16,507 bases of DNA, taken from contig CAIYWO010000459.1 of assembly GCA_903929925.1 (NCBI GenBank), forward strand, positions 1 through 16,507, written 5' to 3'. The notes beneath the pieces are model-generated. The model did no database searches. It had not been told where the DNA came from and worked only from the letters and a program-made list of their open reading frames with translations. The stretch's first letter is position 1; every line of letters starts with the position of its first letter. Shown here piece after piece: positions 7,821-15,473 of the stretch. The stretch is from an uncultured beta proteobacterium. GTDB taxonomy: Bacteria; Pseudomonadota; Gammaproteobacteria; Burkholderiales; Burkholderiaceae_B. Position numbers and translations under genes: made by a program.

Positions 7821-8552
7821 CTACAGAGTACGGCCCAACGCCTTAAAAAATAACTCAGATTGTAGGCGCTCGCCAATGGTCTGCGCCCCGACATGCGCGG
7901 CAAGTCTCGGATCAACGGGTGCTAGCGGCAGACCCGTAGACATCGCCAGCACCTGCATCATGCAGGCGCGCTCAAGAAAATATAAATCATCGTAGGCGTA
8001 ATCCATGCGTTCAGCGCAGACCACCACGCCATGATTACCTAAAAACACAACGTCTGCGCCTTGCATGGCATTGGCGATACGCTCGCCCTCCTGCGCATCC
8101 AACGCCAGACCGTTATAGTTTTTATCCACCGCAATACGCCCATGAAAACGCATCGCATTCTGAGATAAGGTCGTATCCAACACTCTTCGCTCAGTTAGAG
8201 TCAGTGCTGTCGCATAAGGCATATGAGTATGCAGGACACAGGCCTTACCGGCGATCTGATGCACAGCAGCATGAATAAACATCGCCGTGGGTTCTACCGG
8301 ATGACGACCCGCGAGCGCTGCTCCCTGTGTATCGACCATCACAATATCGTCGGCCTGGACCTCACTCCATAACAAACCACGCGGATTCAACAGGAAGCGG
8401 CCACTTTGATCGGGAAGCTCGACGCTGAAGTGATTGCATACGCCTTCCGATAAACCATGAAAGGCTGCCGCCCTTAACGCTAACGCCAAGTCCTCTCGCA
8501 GTTGACGAACTGACGGGCTGTCAAAATCGGCTTTGTGCTTTGTATTAGACAT
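7821..8552 (-). CDS. Class II aldolase/adducin family protein
   Basis: The 243-residue protein has the class II aldolase/adducin fold signature. The N-terminal part reads GLSEGVCNHFSVELP (33-47) and NPRGLLWSEV (56-65). The metal centre is complete: Glu87 in EPTAMFIHAAVH, His108 and His110 in LHTHMPYATAL, and His174 in LGNHGV, matching the Glu/His/His/His zinc set of fuculose-1-phosphate aldolase. Members cleave or form C-C bonds of hydroxy-carbonyl compounds, or act as decarboxylases; many small-molecule members have no known substrate. It starts at ATG 8552 with AGGAG seven bases upstream, 15 bases after the radical SAM stop, so the two are very likely co-transcribed. Specific substrate: unknown. 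Confidence 0.88.
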   Translation of the reverse strand: MSNTKHKADFDSPSVRQLREDLALALRAAAFHGLSEGVCNHFSVELPDQSGRFLLNPRGLLWSEVQADDIVMVDTQGAALAGRHPVEPTAMFIHAAVHQIAGKACVLHTHMPYATALTLTERRVLDTTLSQNAMRFHGRIAVDKNYNGLALDAQEGERIANAMQGADVVFLGNHGVVVCAERMDYAYDDLYFLERACMMQVLAMSTGLPLAPVDPRLAAHVGAQTIGERLQSELFFKALGRTL

Positions 8553-8567
8553 TCAAGGCTCCTAATC

Positions 8568-10490
8568 CTAATTTGTATACGCTTGCTGCAAGGCGCGCTC
8601 GATACGGTCGAAGGCGACAGTTGTTCTTGGAACTTTAAAGGAAAACCAACTACGCACGTCCTCTTCAAGCGCAAGACCATGCATATAGTTATAAATCGCT
8701 TTTTTTAAACCCACTCCTAGCGCCGCATGGTCTACACCCGTCGGGTCAATAAAACCGACATCGTTTTTTGCAAAACTAACCGGCGGTAGCGGCTTAAGAG
8801 TCACGCCATATTCGGCTGGGTTTTTGCCAACAGGTGAATGCACCGTTGCCGTAAACCGATGGAAAAAACCACTTTGAATACAACCGTTCATAAAGAGTTG
8901 TCGCACGAGCTCAAGCGCATCAACAGTGTCTTGTACGGTCTGTGTTGGGAATCCGTACATGAGATAGGCATGCACCAGAATCCCTGCATCACTGAGCGCG
9001 CGTGTTACACGCGCTACCTGATCGACCGACACCCCTTTTTGCATCAGTTTCAATAGACGATCAGAGGCGACTTCAAGCCCGCCCGACACCGCGATACAAC
9101 CACTGCGAGCCATAAGCTCACTCAGCTCAGGCGTGAAGGTCTTCTCAAAACGAATGTTTCCCCACCACGAAATCCCAACATCACGCGCAATCAGCTCAGT
9201 TGCTAGAGATTTCAAGGCCTTGGGAGGAGCAGCTTCGTCAACAAAATGAAAACCTGTTTGTCCGGTTTCAGATACGATTGCTTGCACCCGATCCACCAAC
9301 AAGCTCGCCGAGGCGGTCTCATAGCGACTGATGTAGTCTAGGCTCACGTCACAGAAGCTACATTTCTTCCAGTAGCAACCGTGTGCCACGGTCAACTTAT
9401 TCCAGCGCCCATCGCTCCAGAGCCGATGCATGGGATTGAGCATATCGAGCAGAGACAGATAATCCCCTAAAGGCAATCCGTCCCAGGTGGGTGTTCCAAC
9501 TTCTTCAAAAGGGACGTCGGGCTCGACCATATTGATATAGCGAACAGTTCCGCTCTCTTGGTCCCTTAAATAGGTGCGCACGAGGCGCTGACTCGAACGC
9601 TTACCAGCCAGATACTCCAACAGATTAAGCAACGGTCGTTCCCCCGAATCCAGGGTAACGAAATCAAAGAAATCAAAAATTCTTGGGTCCGAGAGTTCTC
9701 GTAACTCGGTATTGACGAACCCACCACCCAACACAATAGTGATGTCGGGGTTTACAGACTTAATCGCCTGCGCAATCCGAAAAGCTGCATACACTGTGCC
9801 GGGGAACGGCACCGATAAAAGCACAATCGTTGGTGTGTGACGTGTGATGGCCGATAGCGTTAACACGCGCAATGTTTCGTCGACAAGGTTCGCTGGTGCC
9901 ATCAAAGCACTGGCCAGCGCATCAAAAGTTGGCTGACTCGCCGCAAGCGCTTCGCCGTATCGCACAAACTCAAATCGGCTATCAATCGACTCTCGTACTA
10001 CGTCAGAGAGATCATTGAGATAGAGCGTCGCCAGATGTTTGGCGCGATCCTGCATACCCAGCGCACCAAATGCCCAACCAAGAGGATCACCGCCCTCCTC
10101 GTCCACATAGGCATCTAAGCTTGCAAAACGAGGCCCCTCGGGAAGGTATTGCCGACTGACGATACGATGGGCTAGGGTCGCATCCCGTCCTTGCAAGAAC
10201 GCTATCACGCGGTCAATCGTAGACAGGTAGCGTGGCAGCTCACTCACAAAAAATGCAGACGCGGGACGCGAGCGATCTGACTTCTTAATTGCTGGTATGC
10301 GTGCAGCAACCTGTCCGAGTCCGTCTTGTGAAAAAATCTTCAAGACCAGCTGCAGAGCGAGATCTTCCTGCAACGCAACGACGCCGCGCGACCTTAGAAA
10401 CCCCGTCAGATAAGCTGTCGAGGGGTAAGGTGTATTGAGCTGCGTCATCGGAGGTATGACAGACAGCACGCGGACCGCTGGCGAATTCAA
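8568..10490 (-). CDS. Radical SAM protein with N-terminal B12-binding-like domain, function unknown
   Basis: The 640-residue protein has a Rossmann-like region at about 220-295 (TIVLLSVPFP, then VLGGGFVNTELREL, then DSGERPLLNLLEYL) resembling the cobalamin-binding domain of B12-radical SAM enzymes. I see no DxHxxG cobalamin-ligand motif. A radical SAM core follows from about 365. Its cluster cysteines are C372, C377 and C380 in HGCYWKKCSFCD, i.e. C-X4-C-X2-C instead of the usual C-X3-C-X2-C; I checked this in the nucleotides (TGC...TGT...TGT). GGLEVASDRLLKLMQKG (470-486) and YLMYGFPTQT (509-518) match later core strands of this superfamily. The C-terminal 110 residues are unassigned. The start is TTG 10490, chosen because AGGGAG lies 8 bases upstream; ATG at codon 15 would cut the conserved VLSVIPPM strand and has no ribosome site. 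It probably uses S-adenosylmethionine for a radical methylation or rearrangement, but no substrate can be named. Confidence 0.85.
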   Translation of the reverse strand: MNSPAVRVLSVIPPMTQLNTPYPSTAYLTGFLRSRGVVALQEDLALQLVLKIFSQDGLGQVAARIPAIKKSDRSRPASAFFVSELPRYLSTIDRVIAFLQGRDATLAHRIVSRQYLPEGPRFASLDAYVDEEGGDPLGWAFGALGMQDRAKHLATLYLNDLSDVVRESIDSRFEFVRYGEALAASQPTFDALASALMAPANLVDETLRVLTLSAITRHTPTIVLLSVPFPGTVYAAFRIAQAIKSVNPDITIVLGGGFVNTELRELSDPRIFDFFDFVTLDSGERPLLNLLEYLAGKRSSQRLVRTYLRDQESGTVRYINMVEPDVPFEEVGTPTWDGLPLGDYLSLLDMLNPMHRLWSDGRWNKLTVAHGCYWKKCSFCDVSLDYISRYETASASLLVDRVQAIVSETGQTGFHFVDEAAPPKALKSLATELIARDVGISWWGNIRFEKTFTPELSELMARSGCIAVSGGLEVASDRLLKLMQKGVSVDQVARVTRALSDAGILVHAYLMYGFPTQTVQDTVDALELVRQLFMNGCIQSGFFHRFTATVHSPVGKNPAEYGVTLKPLPPVSFAKNDVGFIDPTGVDHAALGVGLKKAIYNYMHGLALEEDVRSWFSFKVPRTTVAFDRIERALQQAYTN

Positions 10491-10492
10491 AG

Positions 10493-10522
10493 GAAAAACT
10501 CCCTACTTGGATAGCAGGGAGT
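10493..10522 (-). terminator. Intrinsic-terminator-like hairpin overlapping the radical SAM ribosome site
   Basis: Read on the minus strand, ACTCCCTGCT pairs with AGTAGGGAGT (10 pairs, one G-T wobble) around the loop ATCCA, and the stem runs straight into TTTTTCC. This is a textbook intrinsic terminator shape, just after the deacetylase stop (10537-10539). The 3' arm also holds AGGGAG, the only plausible ribosome site for the TTG start at 10490, so a formed stem would hide that site as well as end transcription. Confidence 0.65.
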
Positions 10523-10536
10523 GTACCAATACCGGC

Positions 10537-11430
10537 TCAACCGTTCGCTTTCACATATCGCACGATGTCTGCATGGGTGGCAAACCAGACATCAGAGTGT
10601 TGCTGAATATGACGAATCAGAGCGTCCAATATCCACACGCGCGAGCGATAGCCAATGATATGCGGATGCATCGTCAACTGAAATAAGCCGCCTTCAGCAT
10701 ATGCAGCATCAAACTCGCGCTTAAAAATATCAAAGACATCGGTCGGCGGTGTGTAAGGCCTGAGTGCTGCAAAACGATTCATGTTGAAGTAAACCGCGTC
10801 GTCACGAATCCACTCTACCGGCAACTCCACGACACCTGTCGGCTTCTCAGCCATCAACAACTCATAGCAATCCACATCGGCCATGAGGGAACTGTCATAA
10901 ATCAAACCCAGTTCTTTCGCTAGTCTGAGGGTATTCGGACTAAAGTCCCACGACGGCGTGCGCATTCCCACTGGCTCAACACCGGTGATTTTCTTGAGCA
11001 CCTCAAAGCTGCGTTGCATCAGATCACGTTCAGCATCGATGGGCAGGACTGAATTTCGCTCGTGAATCCAGCCATGGATACCGATCTCATGTCCCTGCGC
11101 AGCCAGATTTCTTTGCTCGTCGGGATACAGCATCGCAGTCACTGCGGGCACATAAAAGCTTGCAGGCACGTTGTGACGCTTGAGGATCTCAACAATACGC
11201 GGCACACCTTGGCGATTCCCATATTGACCTTGAGACAGCTTACCTGGCGAGTCTCCACCCTCACGAAGCTCGTTGGTTTCGTGATCCGAATCAAACGATA
11301 GGGCAACCGCACAACGCGCACCACCGGGCCAAGTCGTTGGGCGCAGACTGCGCCCTGCGCGAACACGGTTCACGATCTCGCGCCAGTGGCTCTCTGGCCA
11401 CTGCCAAGGCTCTAAGGGCTTCTCGCTCAT
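10537..11430 (-). CDS. NodB-fold polysaccharide deacetylase family protein, probably a small-molecule amide hydrolase
   Basis: The 297-residue protein has the NodB/CE4 homology domain without signal peptide or membrane segment. Motif 1 is SFDSDHET (45-52) with Asp47 and Asp49. The metal histidines are in GIHGWIHERN (117-126, His119 and His123). Motif 3 is RTPSWDFS (157-164), and LTMHPHI (252-258) gives the last catalytic histidine. The FDSDHE form and the HGWxHE form resemble the cytoplasmic subgroup with Helicobacter PgdA, PuuE-type allantoinase and bacterial cyclic imidase, not secreted chitin or peptidoglycan deacetylases. I therefore infer hydrolysis of a small amide, imide or ureide. Its ATG overlaps the stop of the upstream Bug gene (ATGA at 11427-11430), so it is translationally coupled to a solute-binding protein. 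A terminator-like hairpin follows the gene. Exact substrate unknown. Confidence 0.88.
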   Translation of the reverse strand: MSEKPLEPWQWPESHWREIVNRVRAGRSLRPTTWPGGARCAVALSFDSDHETNELREGGDSPGKLSQGQYGNRQGVPRIVEILKRHNVPASFYVPAVTAMLYPDEQRNLAAQGHEIGIHGWIHERNSVLPIDAERDLMQRSFEVLKKITGVEPVGMRTPSWDFSPNTLRLAKELGLIYDSSLMADVDCYELLMAEKPTGVVELPVEWIRDDAVYFNMNRFAALRPYTPPTDVFDIFKREFDAAYAEGGLFQLTMHPHIIGYRSRVWILDALIRHIQQHSDVWFATHADIVRYVKANG

Positions 11431-12431
11431 TTAGATGCCTCTTCAGGAAGGCTCTTGGCAATCGCAATCGCCTCTTGTGCTTCTCGCGCGACAAACTTGG
11501 CAAACTCTGCAGGTGGCGTACCCACCCCGTACAGTCCTTGAGCCTCGAACTGTTTGATCACTTCAGGATCTTTGATCGCTTGCTGAACCGCGTCATAAAT
11601 CTTATCGACAATCGGCTTAGGCGCTCCGGCTGGCAACCACAAGCCGAACCAGTTCACCACATCAAAGTTTGGAATACCGGCCTCTTGCATCGTCGGTACG
11701 TTAGGCAAACCTTTCCAGCGTGTGTTGCCGGTTAGGGCCAATGCGCGCAGTTTGCCAGCCTCAACGTGTTTGATTGCAATCTGGGTTCCGACAAAGAACA
11801 TGTCCACGCGCCCACTGAGTAAATCACTCATGACCTCGGCAACTCCCTTATAGGGCACCATCAGGATGTCTGTCTGCGTCTTGGCCTTGAACACCTCTGC
11901 TGGTATGTGGCTCGCAGTACCTAAGCCGGCACTGGCGTAGCTCAGCTTACCAGGGCTCTTTTTGGCTAAGGCGACGAGCTCAGAAACGTTATTCGCGGGC
12001 AAACTGGTGGGAATCACCAACGCTTGCCCATAGTTTTGAGCAACGAGTGACACGTGCGTGAAGTCCTTTACAGGGTCATACGCAACGTTTTTATGAAACG
12101 GTGGAATATTCACATGTGACGCGGTTGTAAAAAGCCACGAATAGCCATCCGCTGGAACCTTAGCTAAATAAGCCGTACCAACCAAGCCGCCCGCCCCAGG
12201 CTTATTTTCAACAATAATTGACTGACCCAGCACGCTGGACATTTTGGGACTGATGATACGCATAATTAAGTCTGGCGGACCGCCCGGAGGCGATGGGACC
12301 ACCACGCGAATGGGCTTGGAGGGAAAGCTTGCATCGGCCTTGGCCGAACCTGCTGTTTGCGCCGCAGTACCAAGCGCCGCACAAGCTAACAAGGTTCCAA
12401 AAACGGCTCGAGAGAACAATTTGTTTTGCAT
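11427..12431 (-). CDS. Bug-family periplasmic solute-binding protein (TTT transporter)
   Basis: The 334-residue protein starts with a Sec signal peptide (basic MQNKLFSR, hydrophobic core to about 20, cleavage after GTAAQ or SAKADA). The mature N-terminus has the Bug signature FPSKPIRVVVPSPPGGPPD, followed by IIVENKPGAGG and DGYSWLF, the usual order in this family. C-terminal landmarks are LPNVPTMQEAG and WFGLWLPAGAP. Bug proteins capture carboxylates, amides or aromatic acids in the periplasm for a tripartite tricarboxylate transporter; in Burkholderiales they greatly outnumber the membrane parts, and none are in this window. The ATG (12431) has GAGG at a good distance and lies 32 bases after the oxidoreductase stop. 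Its stop overlaps the deacetylase start. The ligand is probably the substrate of the flanking enzymes, by inference. Confidence 0.94.
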   Translation of the reverse strand: MQNKLFSRAVFGTLLACAALGTAAQTAGSAKADASFPSKPIRVVVPSPPGGPPDLIMRIISPKMSSVLGQSIIVENKPGAGGLVGTAYLAKVPADGYSWLFTTASHVNIPPFHKNVAYDPVKDFTHVSLVAQNYGQALVIPTSLPANNVSELVALAKKSPGKLSYASAGLGTASHIPAEVFKAKTQTDILMVPYKGVAEVMSDLLSGRVDMFFVGTQIAIKHVEAGKLRALALTGNTRWKGLPNVPTMQEAGIPNFDVVNWFGLWLPAGAPKPIVDKIYDAVQQAIKDPEVIKQFEAQGLYGVGTPPAEFAKFVAREAQEAIAIAKSLPEEASK

Positions 12432-12463
12432 AGTTACCTCAATTATTTGTGTTGGATCCGTTA

Positions 12464-13474
12464 TTAAGCGATCGTCACGGTACGACGCTCGGTAGAAGAC
12501 TTAATAATTGCCTCAAGCACCTTCGCATTACGCACCGCATCACCCTGGGGTGTCACTAACGCTTTATTTTGAGCAATCGCTTTCGCAAAATCCTCAAGCT
12601 CAAGTCGCTCTGTGCTGACCGCATCGTACTTATGTGTGACAGGCTTTTGCTTGTTCGTCACGTTCGTCTTGTCAATCATGCACGTCGTAAGATCCCACGT
12701 GTGCAAATGCTCGACATCACCGACTTGTACCCAGCCATTCGATCCAAATATCTGCATTCTCCAGGTCTCAGCTGTTGCAATCACTGTACCCAAGTATGCG
12801 GTGGCACCACTCTTAAAACCTAACAACATCGATGTCGTATCGTCCGAACCGAAATCCTGAGCAAGGCGGAAGCTCTTTGCCGTCACCTCAGTGATGGGGC
12901 CAGCCAAATACATCATGGCATCGATCACATGCACACCCCGACCAGTCATCCCACCTGCAGGTGACTCGTCACCCGCATGACGCCAGTGTCCCTTTGGAAA
13001 CCTGTAAGCACTCGGACCACAAAAGTTACCTTCGATGTGCAGAATCTTACCGAGACGCCCGTCTTCAATCATGCGACGCACTTCTTGTAAGGCGGGCTGA
13101 AATCGCCAGTTGTAGCCAACACCGAGCACGATGTTGTTCGCCTGCGCGGCGTGAGCAGCAGCCAAGGCACTCTCACTATCCAGTGCCAGAGGTTTCTCAC
13201 AGAACACATGTTTGCCAGCACGCGCTGCTTGCTCGATTTGCGCAGTGTGCATCGAATGGGGCGTAGCTAAAACAACCGCGTCGATCGAGGCATCCGCAAG
13301 AATCTGCTCATAGCTATCCACTAAAGCAATGCCGTGTTGCTTGGCAAAGTCTTCCGCCTTGGCGCGAGTACGCGTTGCGCCAGCAACAAACGTAATGTCT
13401 TGGCTCTTGCCTTGCACACTACGCACAAGATTTTGTCCCCAAGTACCCATACCAATAATTGCTGCTCGAATCAT
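12464..13474 (-). CDS. Gfo/Idh/MocA family NAD(P)-dependent oxidoreductase
   Basis: The 336-residue protein has an N-terminal Rossmann domain with GMGTWG (8-13) for NAD(P), then the family's EKP motif (FCEKPLAL, 91-98; Lys94 is the usual catalytic lysine), and then the C-terminal alpha/beta domain with GGMTGRGVHVIDAMMYLAG (174-192), where His182 and Asp185 sit at the catalytic positions. Typical family members oxidise or reduce polyols, sugars or related hydroxy-carbonyl compounds. Length is normal and the gene is intact. It starts at ATG 13474 after AAGGGAAAGG, 48 bases after the hydrolase stop; that spacer is notably AT-rich. It lies between an alpha/beta hydrolase and a Bug protein in one strand-uniform run, so its substrate is probably a product of the hydrolases. 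No sugar-specific motif is evident. Confidence 0.92.
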   Translation of the reverse strand: MIRAAIIGMGTWGQNLVRSVQGKSQDITFVAGATRTRAKAEDFAKQHGIALVDSYEQILADASIDAVVLATPHSMHTAQIEQAARAGKHVFCEKPLALDSESALAAAHAAQANNIVLGVGYNWRFQPALQEVRRMIEDGRLGKILHIEGNFCGPSAYRFPKGHWRHAGDESPAGGMTGRGVHVIDAMMYLAGPITEVTAKSFRLAQDFGSDDTTSMLLGFKSGATAYLGTVIATAETWRMQIFGSNGWVQVGDVEHLHTWDLTTCMIDKTNVTNKQKPVTHKYDAVSTERLELEDFAKAIAQNKALVTPQGDAVRNAKVLEAIIKSSTERRTVTIA

Positions 13475-13522
13475 TACCTTTCCCTTGTTTTATGAATAAC
13501 TACTCTTTATTTAACAAACAAC

Positions 13523-14317
13523 TCAAGAGTGTTTTGCCAAAAACTTCATCAAATGATCAACACACAAGTCAGGATAACCATCACATATATTATGTGCAGC
13601 CGTATCAACCCGAACTAACTCAGAGCCCTTGATGCGCTTCTGCATTTCTTCATACGCATTGGCATGCCCGATCGACTCACGCCCAGCCGCTACGATGAGC
13701 GTTGGACACTTAATCGCAGATAGTTCCTCCATGAAGTCATGGGTGCACATGTGCAAGACAAACCGTGCGATAAACGCAGGGTCATTAGACCCCGCTTGGT
13801 CGATGAACCAAGCGACGAGTTGCGGATCTGCCGTTTCATCGAAGCGCTCATAAATCGTATCTGCCAAAAACTTCTTAAGTCCTATTTCCTTAATTTTAGG
13901 AATCCATGTGGGCGCATGGCTATTTTTCAGGCCAGGCGTTGCCCCAAACAACGAGAGCGTCTTGACCAAGGCAGGATGCTGCAACGCTAACTGCTGGGCA
14001 ACATAACCACCGGCTGAATTGCCCACAATGTGCGCCTTCGGACAGTCTATGCGCTGCATCAGTTCAGCAACATCCGATACCAGATGATTTAAAGAAAAAT
14101 CATCAGTCACAGCCGGGGCAGCAGATGCACCGTGTCCGCGCAAATCCAATCGTACGACTCGGTATTCAGCGCTTAAGCGCGGCATCCAACTAAACCAGCG
14201 TCTTGAATTCCCCATCGCCGCATGCAGCAAGACGACGGTTTGTGGCTTCGTCCACGGACGTGTGAAGTCGTCAATGTAATACTCAAGTTCAAGACCGTCT
14301 TTCGTCTTCATGCGCAT
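13523..14317 (-). CDS. Alpha/beta hydrolase fold protein
   Basis: The 264-residue protein has the hydrolase-fold order: VVLLHAAMGNSRRW (28-41) with the oxyanion region, LDLRGHGAS (57-65), nucleophile elbow GNSAGG with Ser101, and AAHNICDGYP with His242. The acid usually sits three residues after a glycine in a strand-end 'G-x-x-D' motif; here that place reads GRES (212-215), so the acid residue is Ser215 by simple alignment with Glu214 next to it. The true acid may be elsewhere (for example after strand 6) or the enzyme may be altered. Such proteins hydrolyse esters, enol-lactones or C-C bonds of diketones. Start ATG 14317 has AGGAG 8 bases upstream, 19 bases after the Bug stop, making co-transcription very likely. 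Cytoplasmic; substrate unknown. Confidence 0.9.
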   Translation of the reverse strand: MRMKTKDGLELEYYIDDFTRPWTKPQTVVLLHAAMGNSRRWFSWMPRLSAEYRVVRLDLRGHGASAAPAVTDDFSLNHLVSDVAELMQRIDCPKAHIVGNSAGGYVAQQLALQHPALVKTLSLFGATPGLKNSHAPTWIPKIKEIGLKKFLADTIYERFDETADPQLVAWFIDQAGSNDPAFIARFVLHMCTHDFMEELSAIKCPTLIVAAGRESIGHANAYEEMQKRIKGSELVRVDTAAHNICDGYPDLCVDHLMKFLAKHS

Positions 14318-14336
14318 TGCATGATCTCCTAAGGCA

Positions 14337-15308
14337 TTAGTTAATATTTATCTTCGCGGCAGTGATGATTTTTTTCCATTTCGCGATCTCGCTGGCTATC
14401 AGCTTTCCTGCTTGGTCAGCAGTGCCACCGGCTACGGTGTAGCCCAAATCCGCAACTCTTTTTTGAATGGCAGGATCTTTCATTGCCTGGTTAAACGCAT
14501 CGTTCAATTTTTTAGTGACGTCCGCGGGAAGACCGGCTGGACCGAGCAAGGTCCACTGTGAACTGCTGTCGACTCCCTCTAAACCGGCTTGCGCAAAGGT
14601 AGGAACATTCGGGACTGCCGGATTACGCTCGCTACCGGTGATTGCAAGCGCTTTCAGACGCCCTGCTTCCATCGGTGCACGGGCCGAACTAATTCCGGTA
14701 AATGTCAGAGGTACCGTACCCGCCATGACAGCCGATAGCGCCTCTCCTGTGCCCTTATACGGTGCATGCGCGATATTGACGCCGGCCACCAAGTTGAACA
14801 ACTCGCCGGCTAAGTGCGTCGACGCGCCATTGCCACCTGAGCCATAAAACAGACTACCCGGCTTCTCTTTTGCCAGCTTGATGAGTTCTTGCAAGTTATT
14901 TGCAGGCAGCGAAGGGTGCGCAACGAGAATGACTGGGCCAGAGGCCAAGTGGATGACCGGTACGAAATCCTTCTCCGTGTCATACGGCAGTTTGCGCAAT
15001 CCAGGATTCACAACGATGGATGAGTCCACTGCTAGCAACGTATAACCATCGGGCGCGGCTTGGGCCACCATCTGGGTCCCGATAATGCTTGAGCCACCCG
15101 GCTTGTTATCCACCACTACAGGTTGACCAAGGATCTCTGTTAATTTGGGCACCATAATCCGGACCAAGATATCAGTTCCGCCGCCGGGTGCGAAAGGGAT
15201 CACAATCCGAATCGATTTGGTTGGCCACGTCTGCGCCGCGGCTGATCCGCTGATTATGCTTCCAAGCAAAACACAGCTTGCCACCAAACACCTTAGCGAT
15301 ATCTTCAT
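14337..15308 (-). CDS. Bug-family periplasmic solute-binding protein (TTT transporter), second copy
   Basis: This is the first gene of the minus-strand operon. Its 323 residues start with a signal peptide (MKISLRC, hydrophobic core, cleavage after SAAAQ). The mature protein opens with the Bug signature TWPTKSIRIVIPFAPGGGTD and continues with VVVDNKPGGSSIIG, PDGYTLLAV and VPNVPTFAQAG, all family landmarks. It is only moderately similar to the Bug protein at 11427-12431 (for example FAPGGGTD against SPPGGPPD around the ligand loop), so the two look like diverged paralogues with different ligands, not a recent duplication. A ribosome site GGAGAAA (15311-15317) precedes the ATG. The upstream region is shared with the divergent amidohydrolase gene and carries a palindrome, so control by an unlinked or nearby regulator is likely. 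Acts in the periplasm. Confidence 0.94.
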   Translation of the reverse strand: MKISLRCLVASCVLLGSIISGSAAAQTWPTKSIRIVIPFAPGGGTDILVRIMVPKLTEILGQPVVVDNKPGGSSIIGTQMVAQAAPDGYTLLAVDSSIVVNPGLRKLPYDTEKDFVPVIHLASGPVILVAHPSLPANNLQELIKLAKEKPGSLFYGSGGNGASTHLAGELFNLVAGVNIAHAPYKGTGEALSAVMAGTVPLTFTGISSARAPMEAGRLKALAITGSERNPAVPNVPTFAQAGLEGVDSSSQWTLLGPAGLPADVTKKLNDAFNQAMKDPAIQKRVADLGYTVAGGTADQAGKLIASEIAKWKKIITAAKININ

Positions 15309-15330
15309 GCTTTCTCCAAAACGTTACGTT

Positions 15331-15342
15331 AGACAATTGTCT
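15331..15342. promoter_or_regulatory. Candidate operator: perfect 12-base palindrome
   Basis: AGACAATTGTCT is its own reverse complement and lies 23 bases before the minus-strand Bug gene, over its possible -10 box (GACAAT). The position suits repressor binding in a divergent intergenic region. No regulator gene is in the window to pair with it. Confidence 0.45.
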
Positions 15343-15365
15343 TCACTCTCTAGGGTAACTAACAA
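15336..15365 (-). promoter_or_regulatory. Possible promoter of the minus-strand catabolic operon
   Basis: On the minus strand TTGTTA (15360-15365) is 18 bases upstream of GACAAT (15336-15341); each matches four of six consensus bases. Transcription would start near 15329, leaving a 21-base leader with GGAGAAA. The palindrome covers the -10 box. Confidence 0.3.
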
Positions 15366-15384
15366 GCCATGCTTTTGCTAGTTA
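15356..15384. repeat. Inverted repeat in the divergent promoter region
   Basis: TAACTA (15356-15361) is inverted as TAGTTA (15379-15384), 17 bases apart, with further partial matches on the flanks (G-TAACTA-A-C against G-C-TAGTTA-T-C). It covers the -35 side of the minus-strand promoter candidate and could be a second regulator site. Short and imperfect, so chance is possible. Confidence 0.25.
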
Positions 15385-15444
15385 TCACGAACGGCAGGTC
15401 CACACTCTTTTGCCGCAACCCCTAAACATCTTTTATGTTTTGCT

Positions 15445-15473
15445 TTGACTGCTCGGGGCGGCGCAGTGATAGA
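15445..15473 (+). promoter_or_regulatory. Possible promoter of the divergent amidohydrolase gene
   Basis: TTGACT (15445-15450, five of six bases) is 17 bases from GATAGA (15468-15473), or 19 bases from TAGACT. Transcription would start near 15480, just ahead of the AGGAG ribosome site at 15486-15490. This supports the start at 15498 over a longer frame. Confidence 0.35.

Noticed and set aside
10448..10450. ATG at codon 15 as start of the radical SAM gene
   Set aside because: It would remove the VLSVIPP strand and has no ribosome site; TTG 10490 has AGGGAG 8 bases upstream.
13475..13522. AT-rich spacer before the oxidoreductase as an internal promoter (TTGTTA to CATAAA)
   Set aside because: A start from this pair would fall within or after the ribosome site, leaving no usable leader.
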